Assembly: GCA_945949875.1 (NCBI GenBank) | Contig: CAMFGH010000005.1 | Location: 1-60,024 of the forward strand | DNA: 60,024 nt | Direction of reading: 5' to 3' | From: an uncultured bacterium | Lineage (GTDB): Bacteria > Bacillota > Clostridia > Lachnospirales > Lachnospiraceae | Shown here: positions 25,994-34,966 of the stretch, one piece after another | Position numbering within the stretch: position 1 is the stretch's first letter | Layout of the letters: every line of letters begins with the position of its first letter | Notes under the pieces: model-generated | What the model saw: the letters and a program-made list of their open reading frames with translations, nothing else | Databases searched by the model: none | Told to the model about the DNA's origin: nothing | Program-made: the position numbers and the translations under genes

Positions 25994-27985
25994 TCAATTA
26001 ATCAGTCCATAACCCATAATTGTATTGTCATTTATATTATAACTTCTCTGGGCAACCATATTGCTGGTGTTTCCTTCTACTGTATAAATGACATTTCCCT
26101 CGGTTTTCTCCACGATTCCCACATGATCTGAGGTTCCGTCCCCGTTCCAGTCAAAAAAGATCAGGGTTCCGGGTGCTGGCGAGTATCCCCGGCTCTTCCA
26201 TTTTCCCTTGCTCTGGAACCATGCAATTCCATCATCGCACATGGAAAACTTCGGCATCTTGCCGCTCTCGATCAGTCCAGCCTGATCCCCACACCAGCTG
26301 GCAAAGCAGGCACACCATGCTACATGGCTGTCAAAGCCATACCACGACCAGAACTTCTGGCCACCTTCATTTCCAAGCTGGGTAAGTGCCACGGATACGA
26401 TCTGGCCGTTGCCTCCAAACAGGCCGGCAAACAATCCGCCGCTGGAATAATACCGCAGGACATGAGGGACGTATTCTGGATCTCCATAGGCACTCCAGCC
26501 ATGCGAAGCCGCCTGCTCGTTGGAAAACTGCAGGGCATTTTCTGCACTGTAGCCCCCGTAGTTTCGAAGCGCCCACGTTATGTATCCGTTGCCGTAGTTA
26601 TACCCTTGCAGGGACAGCTTCAGCTTGTCCATATCCTGTGGGCTGGTGCATCCGGCTTCTTTCAGGCAGTCCGCATAATATTGGATTCCCACCTGTATGG
26701 AGTAGTCTGCATCCTGGATTGCATTTGGGCTGTTGGAGTACCGGGTGTTGTATGGGCACTCACTGCTCTGCATGGGATCTGTCCCCCGGCCACCGGATTC
26801 CTGCATCATGATTGCCTGTATCACCGAGACGTATTCGGAGATTCCATACTGGTTGGCATATTTCTGGATGGTTGACGTATAGGAAAGGACTTCCTGGCTA
26901 AGTGCTTCGTTGCTCTCCGAAGTTCCAGAGAATGCCGCACCTCCTATGATTCCGACTATGATAACCAGAAGCAGAACCATGACCGCTCCGGCGGCTCCCA
27001 GAGCAGCCATCATGGATTGTACGGTTTTCGCTGCCGCTTCCACGGCGGCTTTGGCTGCCTTGAAGGTATTCTCCCCTGCCCTTGCCGTTTTCTGTATCCG
27101 GCGGACTCCATCGGAAGTCTGCAAGGCTGCTTTCTTTGCCGCCTGTTTCGCAGCCCATCGTTCCATCTGATTCTGCATCCGGGCTGTCAGAGCATTGGAG
27201 CTGGCCACTCGGAGCTTCTGCTCTGGCTGGGCGCTGATCTTCGCAGACTGGGGAGCCGTCTTGATAGTACGCTTCTGCATGGTTTTCGGCTCCGGCGGCT
27301 TCCTTGGCTTCTCCTTGATCCAGATGGTTTCCGGCTGTTTCTGACGAATGGCATTCTGCCTTGCGGTATCTGTTGCTGCCGCTTTCTGGCTCTGTTCTCG
27401 GATGGAGAACCGCTTCGTTTCTGGTAGCTCCTGCCCATTCTGGATTCTCGGTGTCTCCCTGGCTGCCCGGATCTTCTGTTCTTTCGTTTTGACAGCATCT
27501 GAAATCGCCTTTTGCCGCTGTGCTTTCTGGATCTGGACTTCCTGGTTTTCCCGTTCTTTGATCCTCACACGGGATACCGCCTGTTCCCGACTCTTCTGCT
27601 TCGGTGCTTCCCGGCTGGCCTGATCAGGAGCCTGTGTGTCCCCGGTTCCTCTGGAAGCTTCTTTCTCCGCTTTTTCTTGTGCTTCTTTTTTGCCCGCGGC
27701 TCTTGTTTTGATCTTCTCGTAGGAAGCCTGTGCTGCTGTCTTTCCAGCTCTGGTTACGGTTCTGCCAGTCTTTCTGGCAGCCCATTCCTCTGCGGATGAG
27801 ACTTTCCCACTGGCATATTCTGATGGGGACTGTTCTCCCATATCATTATCCCTGGCATTTGCGATGGTCTGGGATTTTTCCTTGCTCTCCAGTATGGCCG
27901 TCCGCATCAGCTCCTTGGGGATTCTGGAGGCAGGATTTTTGGTCTTTGGTTTTGTTGTAACTTCTTTGGTTTTGATATCCTTCAT
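25994..27985 (-). CDS. VirB1-like bifunctional peptidoglycan hydrolase (lysozyme plus CHAP)
   Basis: The protein has 663 residues. A Lys/Arg/Gln-rich cytoplasmic stretch of about 330 residues precedes one TM segment (VMVLLLVIIVGIIGGAAF). Outside are a CwlT-type lysozyme-like domain (VIQAIMMQESGG, then LQGYNYGNGYI) and a C-terminal CHAP-type domain with the catalytic Cys in HVAWCACFASWCG and His in DHVGIVE. It locally opens the wall for the conjugation channel. The long basic tail could touch DNA or VirB4. It is the last gene of the transfer operon, 31 nt after virB4. Confidence 0.88.
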   Translation of the reverse strand: MKDIKTKEVTTKPKTKNPASRIPKELMRTAILESKEKSQTIANARDNDMGEQSPSEYASGKVSSAEEWAARKTGRTVTRAGKTAAQASYEKIKTRAAGKKEAQEKAEKEASRGTGDTQAPDQASREAPKQKSREQAVSRVRIKERENQEVQIQKAQRQKAISDAVKTKEQKIRAARETPRIQNGQELPETKRFSIREQSQKAAATDTARQNAIRQKQPETIWIKEKPRKPPEPKTMQKRTIKTAPQSAKISAQPEQKLRVASSNALTARMQNQMERWAAKQAAKKAALQTSDGVRRIQKTARAGENTFKAAKAAVEAAAKTVQSMMAALGAAGAVMVLLLVIIVGIIGGAAFSGTSESNEALSQEVLSYTSTIQKYANQYGISEYVSVIQAIMMQESGGRGTDPMQSSECPYNTRYSNSPNAIQDADYSIQVGIQYYADCLKEAGCTSPQDMDKLKLSLQGYNYGNGYITWALRNYGGYSAENALQFSNEQAASHGWSAYGDPEYVPHVLRYYSSGGLFAGLFGGNGQIVSVALTQLGNEGGQKFWSWYGFDSHVAWCACFASWCGDQAGLIESGKMPKFSMCDDGIAWFQSKGKWKSRGYSPAPGTLIFFDWNGDGTSDHVGIVEKTEGNVIYTVEGNTSNMVAQRSYNINDNTIMGYGLIN

Positions 27986-28016
27986 CTCTCACCTCCAGTC
28001 CCGGTCTGTACTGCTC

Positions 28017-30353
28017 TTACGCTTCGCCCGGCTTGGTCGTCATCAGACGGTACAGCTTGGTGTTTCTTGGGAACGAATTTTCAAATGGCACCAGATTTCC
28101 AGAGCAGCGGATCAGGCCGTGGCCGGCACCCACATTGGTGATGTAGGATAACTGGTTGTCTGAAATATTCAGAAGTGCCGCAAGCTCATCCCGGTCGGTA
28201 GTGGCCTGATTCAAAAGGATCAGGAACTCACTGTTTGCCAGCATCAGGCGGGCGGTATCGGATTTCAGAAGTTCCTCTACGTTCTGGGTAAGCCCAGTTA
28301 CAAAACCGGAATACTTACGGATACGCTTGTACAGACGGTAGAAAAAGTCCGCACTGTATTCGTAGCGGAACAGCAGATAAAACTCATCCGCAAAGATCCA
28401 TGTCGTTTTTCCCTTCTTCCAGTTCTGGATCACACGGTTGAAAATCGAATCCAGTGTGACCAGCATGCCAAGGGGCATCAACTGTTCGCCCAGCTCCCGG
28501 ATGTCATAGTCGATGATACGGCTCTTCGTATTGACATTGGTTTCCTGGGCAAAGGTGTTCAGACTGCCATTGATAAACAATTCCGAAGACAATGCCAGCC
28601 CTCTGGCTTCTTCCTCCGGCTGGAGCATGAGCTGTCGGTACAGGTCTTTTAAGGTCGGCACTTGCCCTTGGTATCCGCCCCTCATATAATCCCGGTACAC
28701 ATCTGCGGTGCAGCGGTCGAGGATGGATTTTTCCTTTGCCGAAAGGTTTCCGGCTCCTACAAGCTGCTCAAACAGGGACAGGATAAATTCCGACTTTTCA
28801 ATCAGAGGATTACGGTCATTGCCATAGGCAGAGTCCATATCCAGTGCATTCAGATGGGTATCGGAGGTTGCCGAGATCTGGATGACCTCTCCGTTTAAGG
28901 CTTCCACCAGAGAAGTAAACTCCGACTCTGGATCAAGGATGAGAATGTCATCTTCTGTGGAAAGGGCAAGGTCTACGATCTCTTCCTTTGCCGAGAAGCT
29001 CTTTCCTGAACCACTGACTCCCAGTCGGAACGAGTTTCCATTTAACAGCTTCCTTCGGTCTGCCACCAGCATATTTTTGCTGACGGCATTCTGCCCATAG
29101 TAGATGCCGCCCGGCTGCATGATCTCCTGCGTATGAAACGGAATCAGGACGGCAGTGGATTCTGTGGTAAGGGTACGCACCGCATCGATCTTCCGCAGGC
29201 CATACGGCAGGACAGTATTCAGCCCATCGGCCTGTTGCCATTTCAGAGTTGCCATCTGGCAGAGGTGCTTTCTTGCAATGGAATACAGGGTTTCCGTGTC
29301 GGAATCCAGTTGTTTCTTGCTGTCTGCCATATGTACCATTGTCAGGATACCGAACATCATCCTCTGGTCCCTGGTGGTCAGATCGTCCAGCATCTCCTTG
29401 GTTTCTTTTCTCTGCAGCTCCATGTCATAGGGAACCACAGCAGAAAAGTTATTGTTTGCATTTTGGCGTCTCTGCCAGTTCGTCACGTTGGTCTCTACAC
29501 CCAGCAGTCGGTTCTGGATCTCACGCACCGCTTCATCTGTAGGCACCGGAATAATGTCAATGGACAGCATCAGGTTCCTGCCAAGGCTGCACAGTTCGGA
29601 GATCATCTCATCCTTTACATAGCTGGCGTAATCTTCCATAAAAAGGACTCTGCCGTACTGCTCACCCAGCTTGAAATGGTCGTTGTGGAACTCCATCGTG
29701 TCCGGGCAGATCCAGTCCTTGAAGCTGTGTCCCTTTTTCGCAAAGGCTTTCATATCAAACGGAAAGCTCTGCGGAACGTCTGCCTTGAAAAAGTCCCGGA
29801 AGATCTGGAGCCTCTGTTCCGCATCCAGCTCTTCCCCGATGGAGGACAGCTTGGCCAGATGGGTGATGATATCCGTTCCCACACGGGCGAAGTATGTCCT
29901 GGCTTCATCGATATTCTTCTTGTGGACGCTGACAGTCAGATAACGTTCCTGGTAGATACTGTTGTTGGTACCGGAGATTTTGGAAAGGAGCATATCGTTG
30001 TATTCCTTCCTGTATTCATCCAGCCCATCCCCTTTCATTGGAATCAGCAGGGACTGCTCAAATTCTTCCTTGTTGATCTTGCGGTTGTTCAGGGTGATCT
30101 TCGCCGTACAGCCGGAATCCAGTGCATTTAAAAGTTCCGAGTAATCCAGAAACATTTCCGTCTTGTCCGCTTTGCTGGCAATGGAATAGTTGATATCCGT
30201 AAACCGGAATGTACGGGAATACTTGCTCTCCACCTGGAAAATCCCATCTGGCCAGATCTTACGGATCGGGATGGCCTGCTGGACAGACTTCGGTACTTTG
30301 AATTTTTCTTTGTCCTGTTTCAGTGTCTGATTCAGGGTTTTAATCAAAGGCAT
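28017..30353 (-). CDS. virB4: VirB4-type conjugation ATPase
   Basis: The protein has about 778 residues and belongs to the TraE/CagE/VirB4 family. Walker A is GVSGSGKSFSAKEE (about residue 450) and Walker B-type sequences are ILDPESEFT and TTWIFADEFYLLF. A further conserved motif is TGLTQNVEELL. It powers assembly and substrate passage of the type IV secretion channel at the inner face of the membrane. The ATG at 30353 follows AAGGGG; the start lies inside the 3' end of prgI, showing coupled translation. Confidence 0.95.
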   Translation of the reverse strand: MPLIKTLNQTLKQDKEKFKVPKSVQQAIPIRKIWPDGIFQVESKYSRTFRFTDINYSIASKADKTEMFLDYSELLNALDSGCTAKITLNNRKINKEEFEQSLLIPMKGDGLDEYRKEYNDMLLSKISGTNNSIYQERYLTVSVHKKNIDEARTYFARVGTDIITHLAKLSSIGEELDAEQRLQIFRDFFKADVPQSFPFDMKAFAKKGHSFKDWICPDTMEFHNDHFKLGEQYGRVLFMEDYASYVKDEMISELCSLGRNLMLSIDIIPVPTDEAVREIQNRLLGVETNVTNWQRRQNANNNFSAVVPYDMELQRKETKEMLDDLTTRDQRMMFGILTMVHMADSKKQLDSDTETLYSIARKHLCQMATLKWQQADGLNTVLPYGLRKIDAVRTLTTESTAVLIPFHTQEIMQPGGIYYGQNAVSKNMLVADRRKLLNGNSFRLGVSGSGKSFSAKEEIVDLALSTEDDILILDPESEFTSLVEALNGEVIQISATSDTHLNALDMDSAYGNDRNPLIEKSEFILSLFEQLVGAGNLSAKEKSILDRCTADVYRDYMRGGYQGQVPTLKDLYRQLMLQPEEEARGLALSSELFINGSLNTFAQETNVNTKSRIIDYDIRELGEQLMPLGMLVTLDSIFNRVIQNWKKGKTTWIFADEFYLLFRYEYSADFFYRLYKRIRKYSGFVTGLTQNVEELLKSDTARLMLANSEFLILLNQATTDRDELAALLNISDNQLSYITNVGAGHGLIRCSGNLVPFENSFPRNTKLYRLMTTKPGEA

Positions 30354-30774
30354 CACCCCTTCCTCTTAGTTTCTTTGGTTTCTTCTGTTTCGTCCGCTTC
30401 TTCTCCAGAAGCTCCGCTCCGTTTCCCATCATCTTTTCACCTAGCTGCAGGCTTTCTTCCATGCAGGAAAAGTACAGGTTCTCCGATTTGAATACCAGCC
30501 GTTTCGGGTACAGCAGTTCGGATTTGATGACTGCCCATACAAACTGTTCCGCAGTCATGCCGTGGTAACGGAAAAAGCCACAGGCTGCAAAGGGAGCCGC
30601 CCCAAGCACACACAGCCATCCGGTTACCTGTTCTACGGCGTATTTCCTGGTAATAAAATAGATCCCAAGGGCTGCCAGAATTGCCAGCACTGAAAAAAGG
30701 CACTGCCGGAAACTTAAGCCCCAGAACATTGCCTCCTGATAGTCGCGGATTTCTTTATTCATTTTCACTTCCAT
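30340..30774 (-). CDS. PrgI-family conjugation membrane protein (VirB3-like)
   Basis: The protein has 144 residues with two adjacent TM helices (FSVLAILAALGIYFITRKY; VLGAAPFAACGFF) after a short cytoplasmic start (NKEIRDYQEAMFWGLSFRQ), then a basic cytoplasmic tail. This is the PrgI/VirB3-like pattern found directly upstream of VirB4 in Gram-positive conjugation systems. It overlaps virB4 by 14 nt. Confidence 0.88.
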   Translation of the reverse strand: MEVKMNKEIRDYQEAMFWGLSFRQCLFSVLAILAALGIYFITRKYAVEQVTGWLCVLGAAPFAACGFFRYHGMTAEQFVWAVIKSELLYPKRLVFKSENLYFSCMEESLQLGEKMMGNGAELLEKKRTKQKKPKKLRGRGDAFD

Positions 30775-30782
30775 GTCATTTT

Positions 30783-31220
30783 CTACCTTTCTCTTTGTGA
30801 TCTCTGTTTTTTCTTTGGTTTCTGTTTTGGTGCATCCTCTATCTGGATACCATGTCTTTCCATAAATGCTTTGGTTCCTTCCGGATCAAGCTCTGCCAGT
30901 TTTTTCAGATCAAATGCGACTTTCTGGAAGATACAGTAACCGGAGGATGCGGTATCCGGCAGTATCTTTCCCAGCTTATGCTGCCTTATAAAATGGAGCT
31001 TTTCTTTACTGAAATTGTGATCAATATAGGCTTCATTGATATTATTCAGTGGAGCAAAAGGCAGATTTACCGTAAGGTCTGCAAAACTTTCCGGGCATCC
31101 ATCTTCCATGTGGTAAAGCCCGATATAGAGATTGTCATCCTCCCCATAACCGTCTATCTGGAGAAATAATTCCTCCCGGCCATATTGCCAGTCATAGCTT
31201 AGTGTCTTTGGTTCTTCCAT
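30783..31220 (-). CDS. DUF4313-family ICE protein
   Basis: The protein has 145 residues. The core (SYDWQYGREELFLQIDGYGE; LYIGLYHMEDG) and the strand-rich centre match the DUF4313 proteins that lie between the TrbL-like and PrgI genes in Tn1549-like elements. It has no signal peptide or TM, and a Lys/Gln/Arg-rich tail. Function is unknown. It is packed into the transfer operon, 8 nt before prgI. Confidence 0.7.
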   Translation of the reverse strand: MEEPKTLSYDWQYGREELFLQIDGYGEDDNLYIGLYHMEDGCPESFADLTVNLPFAPLNNINEAYIDHNFSKEKLHFIRQHKLGKILPDTASSGYCIFQKVAFDLKKLAELDPEGTKAFMERHGIQIEDAPKQKPKKKQRSQRER

Positions 31221-31231
31221 TTTCTTGCCTC

Positions 31232-32071
31232 CTATAATCCCATGATTTCTTTTACGATCCGGTCGGATGCCTTGACTGCCCCAACCAGTACCAGCAGGTT
31301 AAATACCAGCTCCCCGACGTAATTCCAGACAATGGTCACGGCTGACAGGCTGGTGTCCCCGATGGCCGGCGGGCTTGCCGCAAACACCGAAAAGATGATG
31401 CAGGCCAGTGCGATGATGGCTCCTTCCAGACATACCCCGGCGTAAGAACGGATAAAGTTCTTCCCCACGGACTGGGTCGGCTCCCCGGCAAAGGTTGCCA
31501 GCGGAATCGGTGCGATGGCTGTATACATGTACAGCTTGAACATTCTTCCATATACGGTCAGAATCATGACAAACGACAATACCGTAATCAGCAGGCTTCC
31601 CAATAGGGTTACGATCCACAACGGGATGGATTCCAGCATTCCCACCGCTTCGATCTTGTCCACGATCTCCGAGGGCAGTTCCGTTACGGTTCCCCCTGCC
31701 ATCCCGGAGTGGGACATGATGTTTGTCACGATGCCCTGCACTATGGAAAAGATTGCAGTCAGAAGCTCCATGCCGGACATGACGGCTCCCTGTGCCAGTG
31801 CAAATCGGATAAAGGCTTTCACGACGTGTTCCGGCTTTTTCATATCCGTGAAGCTTCCACAGGTTTTCACAAGCCCCGCTGCAAAGAACAGAACCAGCAG
31901 GCCGTACCCGATGGCTTTCAGTCCACCGTTGATGTTCGTCATCACACTCCAGATCGCACCGCCCTTGAAATTCTCCGGGTTTTGCGTCAGCAGTGTCCAG
32001 ATCTCAGCCAGCTTGTCACTCCAGGTCTGCAAGGCAGAATTTAGATTCTGTACGATCCAGTTATCACTCAA
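31232..32071 (-). CDS. TrbL/VirB6-like channel membrane protein
   Basis: The protein has 279 residues and starts at TTG behind GGGAGGTG. It has about six TM segments (for example GYGLLVLFFAAGLVKTC; LWIVTLLGSLLITVLSFVMI; LACIIFSVFAASP) and an extracytoplasmic Gly/Ser-rich loop. It corresponds to the CD0411-like protein of Tn1549-type elements, the probable VirB6/TrbL component of the channel. It lies 75 nt downstream of the Maff2 gene. Confidence 0.85.
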   Translation of the reverse strand: MSDNWIVQNLNSALQTWSDKLAEIWTLLTQNPENFKGGAIWSVMTNINGGLKAIGYGLLVLFFAAGLVKTCGSFTDMKKPEHVVKAFIRFALAQGAVMSGMELLTAIFSIVQGIVTNIMSHSGMAGGTVTELPSEIVDKIEAVGMLESIPLWIVTLLGSLLITVLSFVMILTVYGRMFKLYMYTAIAPIPLATFAGEPTQSVGKNFIRSYAGVCLEGAIIALACIIFSVFAASPPAIGDTSLSAVTIVWNYVGELVFNLLVLVGAVKASDRIVKEIMGL

Positions 32072-32146
32072 ACAGTTTCACCTCCCATCCTGCAAAAGTG
32101 AGCGGAGAGCCAGCTTGTCGCATGGCTCCCCTTCTAGTCTCTCTTC

Positions 32147-32506
32147 CTATCCCATGATCAGGTCCAGGATCTCTTTTGCAAAGGTAATGATGATACCGCC
32201 TGCCAGTGTCAAAAATCCATTTGCCCTCTGGCTTGGATCGTGGCTCTTTAAGGACAGGCCGACCTGCACAATACCAAATCCCAGCAGGATCAGGCCAATG
32301 GCTCGGATCAGGGAAAAGATAAAGGTGGACAGGTTATTGACTACGGTCAGCGGATCGCCTGCAGCGTAAACGCAGGTTGCCCCGATGCAGATCGTCAGCA
32401 CCATGACCGCATACAGGACAAACAGTTTCTTCTGCCCTCTCTTCATCTTCAGCAGTGCGGTCTCTTTCTTGGTTTCTGTGTGTTTCTTATTTTTCAGTAA
32501 ATTCAT
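32147..32506 (-). CDS. Maff2-family small membrane protein (pilin-like)
   Basis: The protein has 119 residues from the ATG at 32506 (GGGAGG, 7 nt). It has a basic start, one hydrophobic segment with an apparent signal cleavage after YAAG (VLTICIGATCVYAAGD), and two further TM helices (AIGLILLGFGIVQVGLSL; GFLTLAGGIIITFAKEIL). This is the Maff2 pattern, a VirB2-like subunit of Clostridial conjugation systems. It starts 14 nt after the virD4 stop. Confidence 0.85.
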   Translation of the reverse strand: MNLLKNKKHTETKKETALLKMKRGQKKLFVLYAVMVLTICIGATCVYAAGDPLTVVNNLSTFIFSLIRAIGLILLGFGIVQVGLSLKSHDPSQRANGFLTLAGGIIITFAKEILDLIMG

Positions 32507-32520
32507 TGGCATTCCTCCCA

Positions 32521-34278
32521 TCAAAAAAGCTCCCCGATGATGTCCTCATCCAGAAGCAGTTCGTAATCGTCATATCTTGTTTCGTCAAACGTAAAATCGT
32601 CATGTGCCAGCGGTGCTTTCGCATAGTTGAACGGGCCGGCTCCACCGTCCTCGGTATACCGGATGTTGGGATGCTTCATCAGGTCATACTTGGCATCCAG
32701 TATGGGCCGCTCCCCACGGATAAACAGAAGGGCATTCTGGTTGTCCAGCATGCGGACTTCATCCGGCTGTAACAGTTCCCTTCCGCTCTGCTGGAAGTTG
32801 GTGGAGTAGCTGCCGGATTTGCCCTTGGTCTGCCCGTAGGTATTGGTGTCTATGGTTTCTTTTCCCAGTAATTCTGATACATATTTGTGTGTCTCTTTTT
32901 CGTTGCCGCCCAGATATAAAAACTCATCGCAGTTTCCCACCAGACTCTCCCAGGAGTCCTTGAACAGAGCTTTTAGCTGGCTCATGTTCTGGATGATGAT
33001 GCTGCAGTAAATGGAACGGGATCGGCAGGTTGCCAGGATCTTCTCAAACTCATTGGGCAGGGATACGTTTGGAAACTCATCCATAATGCAGTTGACCGGA
33101 ACCGGGAGGGCACCGCCATGCACACGGTCTGCCATGTAATAAAGCGTCTGGAAAAGCTGGCTGTAGATCATGCCTACCAGATAATTCAAAGAAGTATCCG
33201 CATCCGGGATACAGCAGAAAAGGGCTACTTTCTTCTCACCCATGCTGGAAAGATCCAGTTCATCGGTATTGGTCAGCTTGGCGATCTGCGGCAGGTTAAA
33301 GGCCGCCAGACGGACACCAACACTGATCAGGATGGACTTGGCGGTCTTTCCCGCCGCCTGCTTGTAGATGTGGTACTGCTTGACGGCAATGCTGTCCGGG
33401 TCCCGCATCTCCAGACGGTCAAACAAAATATCCAGAGGGGACTCATAGTCCTCGTCCTCTTCCTTTACCTGGGCAGAACCTAACATCTCCATAATCATGG
33501 CAAAGTTCTGTTCTTCCGGCGGAGCTTCGTGAAGCAGGTACAGCATCAGTGCCTGAAGCAGTGCTGTCTCGCTCTTCTCCCAGAAAGGGTCGGAGGACTG
33601 GGAACCTTTTGGTGTGGTGTTTTGTATCAGATTGGAAATAAGACGGAGTACGTCTTTGTCATCGTGGACGTACTCGAATGGATTGTAGCAAAAAGATGTG
33701 TCGGGATTGATGAGGTCAAAGACACGCACCTCATATCCCTTCTTTTCCAGCAGACCGCCTGTCTTTCGGAGCAGCTCGGCTTTCGGATCGGTGATGACCA
33801 TCGAACAGCAGCACTGCATGATGTTCGGCAGGGCAAAGCCTCTGGACTTTCCTGCACCGGAGCCTCCCACCACGAGGATGTTGAGACACCTGCGGTGCTT
33901 GTGGGTGTCCAGGCTGATGCGGAAGTTCTGCGTCAGCAGGATGTTCTGGGAGTACGGCTTCTGGCTGTATTTCTTACAGATCTGCCGGGCATCTCCCCAT
34001 CTGGCAGAGCCATGCTCTTCCCCTCTGCGGTAGTTCTTCTGGCTGGAATAAAAAATGCCGATCCCGGCTGCGTAAAGTAACGTGCAGACCAGCACCGACT
34101 TGATGGTATATTCCGTATAATGAAGCTGGAATGGATGGTTCAGTTTTTCCGTGAGAACCTCCATCAGCTCAAAAAGATTCCTGCCCGGCTGGATGGCATC
34201 CCCAATCAGGATCGCTGCCCACCAGATAACAGGCAGTCCGGCAAGCCAGATCACCCAGTCCGACTTCCGGCTGTTTAT
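32521..34278 (-). CDS. virD4: VirD4-type coupling protein
   Basis: The protein has about 577-585 residues. Two N-terminal TM helices are followed by the coupling ATPase domain with Walker A GGSGAGKSRGFALP, ITDPKAELLRKTGG and Walker B-type CIMDEFPNVSLP. It brings the relaxase-DNA complex to the channel. The start is uncertain: GTG at 34254 has no good ribosome site, whereas the frame continues to an ATA at 34278 overlapping the DUF4314 stop in the TAAT manner usual for coupled starts. I give the longer form. Confidence 0.93.
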   Translation of the reverse strand: MNSRKSDWVIWLAGLPVIWWAAILIGDAIQPGRNLFELMEVLTEKLNHPFQLHYTEYTIKSVLVCTLLYAAGIGIFYSSQKNYRRGEEHGSARWGDARQICKKYSQKPYSQNILLTQNFRISLDTHKHRRCLNILVVGGSGAGKSRGFALPNIMQCCCSMVITDPKAELLRKTGGLLEKKGYEVRVFDLINPDTSFCYNPFEYVHDDKDVLRLISNLIQNTTPKGSQSSDPFWEKSETALLQALMLYLLHEAPPEEQNFAMIMEMLGSAQVKEEDEDYESPLDILFDRLEMRDPDSIAVKQYHIYKQAAGKTAKSILISVGVRLAAFNLPQIAKLTNTDELDLSSMGEKKVALFCCIPDADTSLNYLVGMIYSQLFQTLYYMADRVHGGALPVPVNCIMDEFPNVSLPNEFEKILATCRSRSIYCSIIIQNMSQLKALFKDSWESLVGNCDEFLYLGGNEKETHKYVSELLGKETIDTNTYGQTKGKSGSYSTNFQQSGRELLQPDEVRMLDNQNALLFIRGERPILDAKYDLMKHPNIRYTEDGGAGPFNYAKAPLAHDDFTFDETRYDDYELLLDEDIIGELF

Positions 34279-34541
34279 TACTGGGATGGCTGCTGTTTTG
34301 GCCTCTCTGCTCTTGGCAGATCCGTGATGTGGAAGCTGTCCACTCCCGGAACGAGGGCAAGGCTGCTTCCGTTCTCCCAGTTTACATGGATCTGCCCTGC
34401 ATCATCCACCATATCCACCGTTCCCTTTAAACCGGGTGGCATATGACTTTCCCCTTCCATGCTGTTCAGAGTAACTTCTGTTCCCGGCGGATATCTTCTC
34501 CGCATGGATTCCACCCTTTCACTTGTCATGTTTCGATACAT
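34278..34541 (-). CDS. DUF4314 protein
   Basis: The protein has 87 residues. The core reads RYPPGTEVTLNSM, then MPPGLKGTVDMVDDAGQIHV and WENGSSLALVPGVDSF, a textbook DUF4314 domain, a small beta barrel-like fold found in ICEs and phages with no known function. AAAGGAGG precedes the ATG. It is tightly coupled to virD4. Confidence 0.85.
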   Translation of the reverse strand: MYRNMTSERVESMRRRYPPGTEVTLNSMEGESHMPPGLKGTVDMVDDAGQIHVNWENGSSLALVPGVDSFHITDLPRAERPKQQPSQ

Positions 34542-34556
34542 ATGTACCGCCTCCTT

Positions 34557-34871
34557 TCATCTTCCCCGTCCACGGTATGGGCGGTATCTGGATTTCATGA
34601 TTTTTAACAGGACGCTGTCGATCCCATCGGAATAGCGTCCGTTGTTGATGTATGTGTCCCGGAGCTTGTTTAAGGCTTCTACGGATTTGGTGTGTTCGGC
34701 TTCTGTCAGGTAGAGCTTTCCTTCTTCCTGCTCTGCAAGTTTCAGAACCAGATCCCGTGTGGTATCTACCGGAAGCCCCTGTTCTTTTTCCTGCCGGAAC
34801 ACTTCCCGAAGGGCATGAATCAGCATGTGGTTCATGATCCGGTCCATCTTTACATATCGCATTCTTGTCAT
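34557..34871 (-). CDS. Conserved ICE protein of unknown function, first gene of the VirD4 operon
   Basis: The protein has 104 residues from the ATG at 34871 (AAGGAGG). It is helical and charged (RIMNHMLIHALREVFRQEKE; LVLKLAEQEEGKLYLTEAEH) and ends in an Arg/Tyr/Gly-rich tail (SRYRPYRGRGR) that could bind nucleic acid. I do not recognise a named domain. It is the first gene after shared-type promoter C, so it probably leads the transfer operon running to the hydrolase. Confidence 0.6.
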   Translation of the reverse strand: MTRMRYVKMDRIMNHMLIHALREVFRQEKEQGLPVDTTRDLVLKLAEQEEGKLYLTEAEHTKSVEALNKLRDTYINNGRYSDGIDSVLLKIMKSRYRPYRGRGR

Positions 34872-34907
34872 AGGCGAGCCTCCTTTTTTCCTCTTTTTCT
34901 CAACCAC

Positions 34908-34936
34908 AACATACCACACTTGCTCCTGGAAAGCTA
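34908..34936 (-). promoter_or_regulatory. Shared-type promoter of the transfer operon (site C)
   Basis: On the minus strand TAGCTTTC (34936-34929), 15 nt, TATGTT (34913-34908), with GTGTGG before the -10, about 37 nt upstream of the ATG at 34871. It matches sites at 5.4, 54.2 and 59.0 kb. Confidence 0.7.
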
Positions 34937-34966
34937 CTGCAAAAGAGCCCAAAAACGCCCTTTTTA

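Noticed and set aside
26005-26020. CCCATAA near 26.0 kb as a second PhoB-type site
   Set aside because: It is a single copy inside the coding end of the hydrolase gene, without an 11-bp partner or a -10 box.
29133-30131. A 332-codon open frame on the plus strand inside virB4
   Set aside because: It lies fully antisense to conserved VirB4 sequence and contains no recognisable domain.
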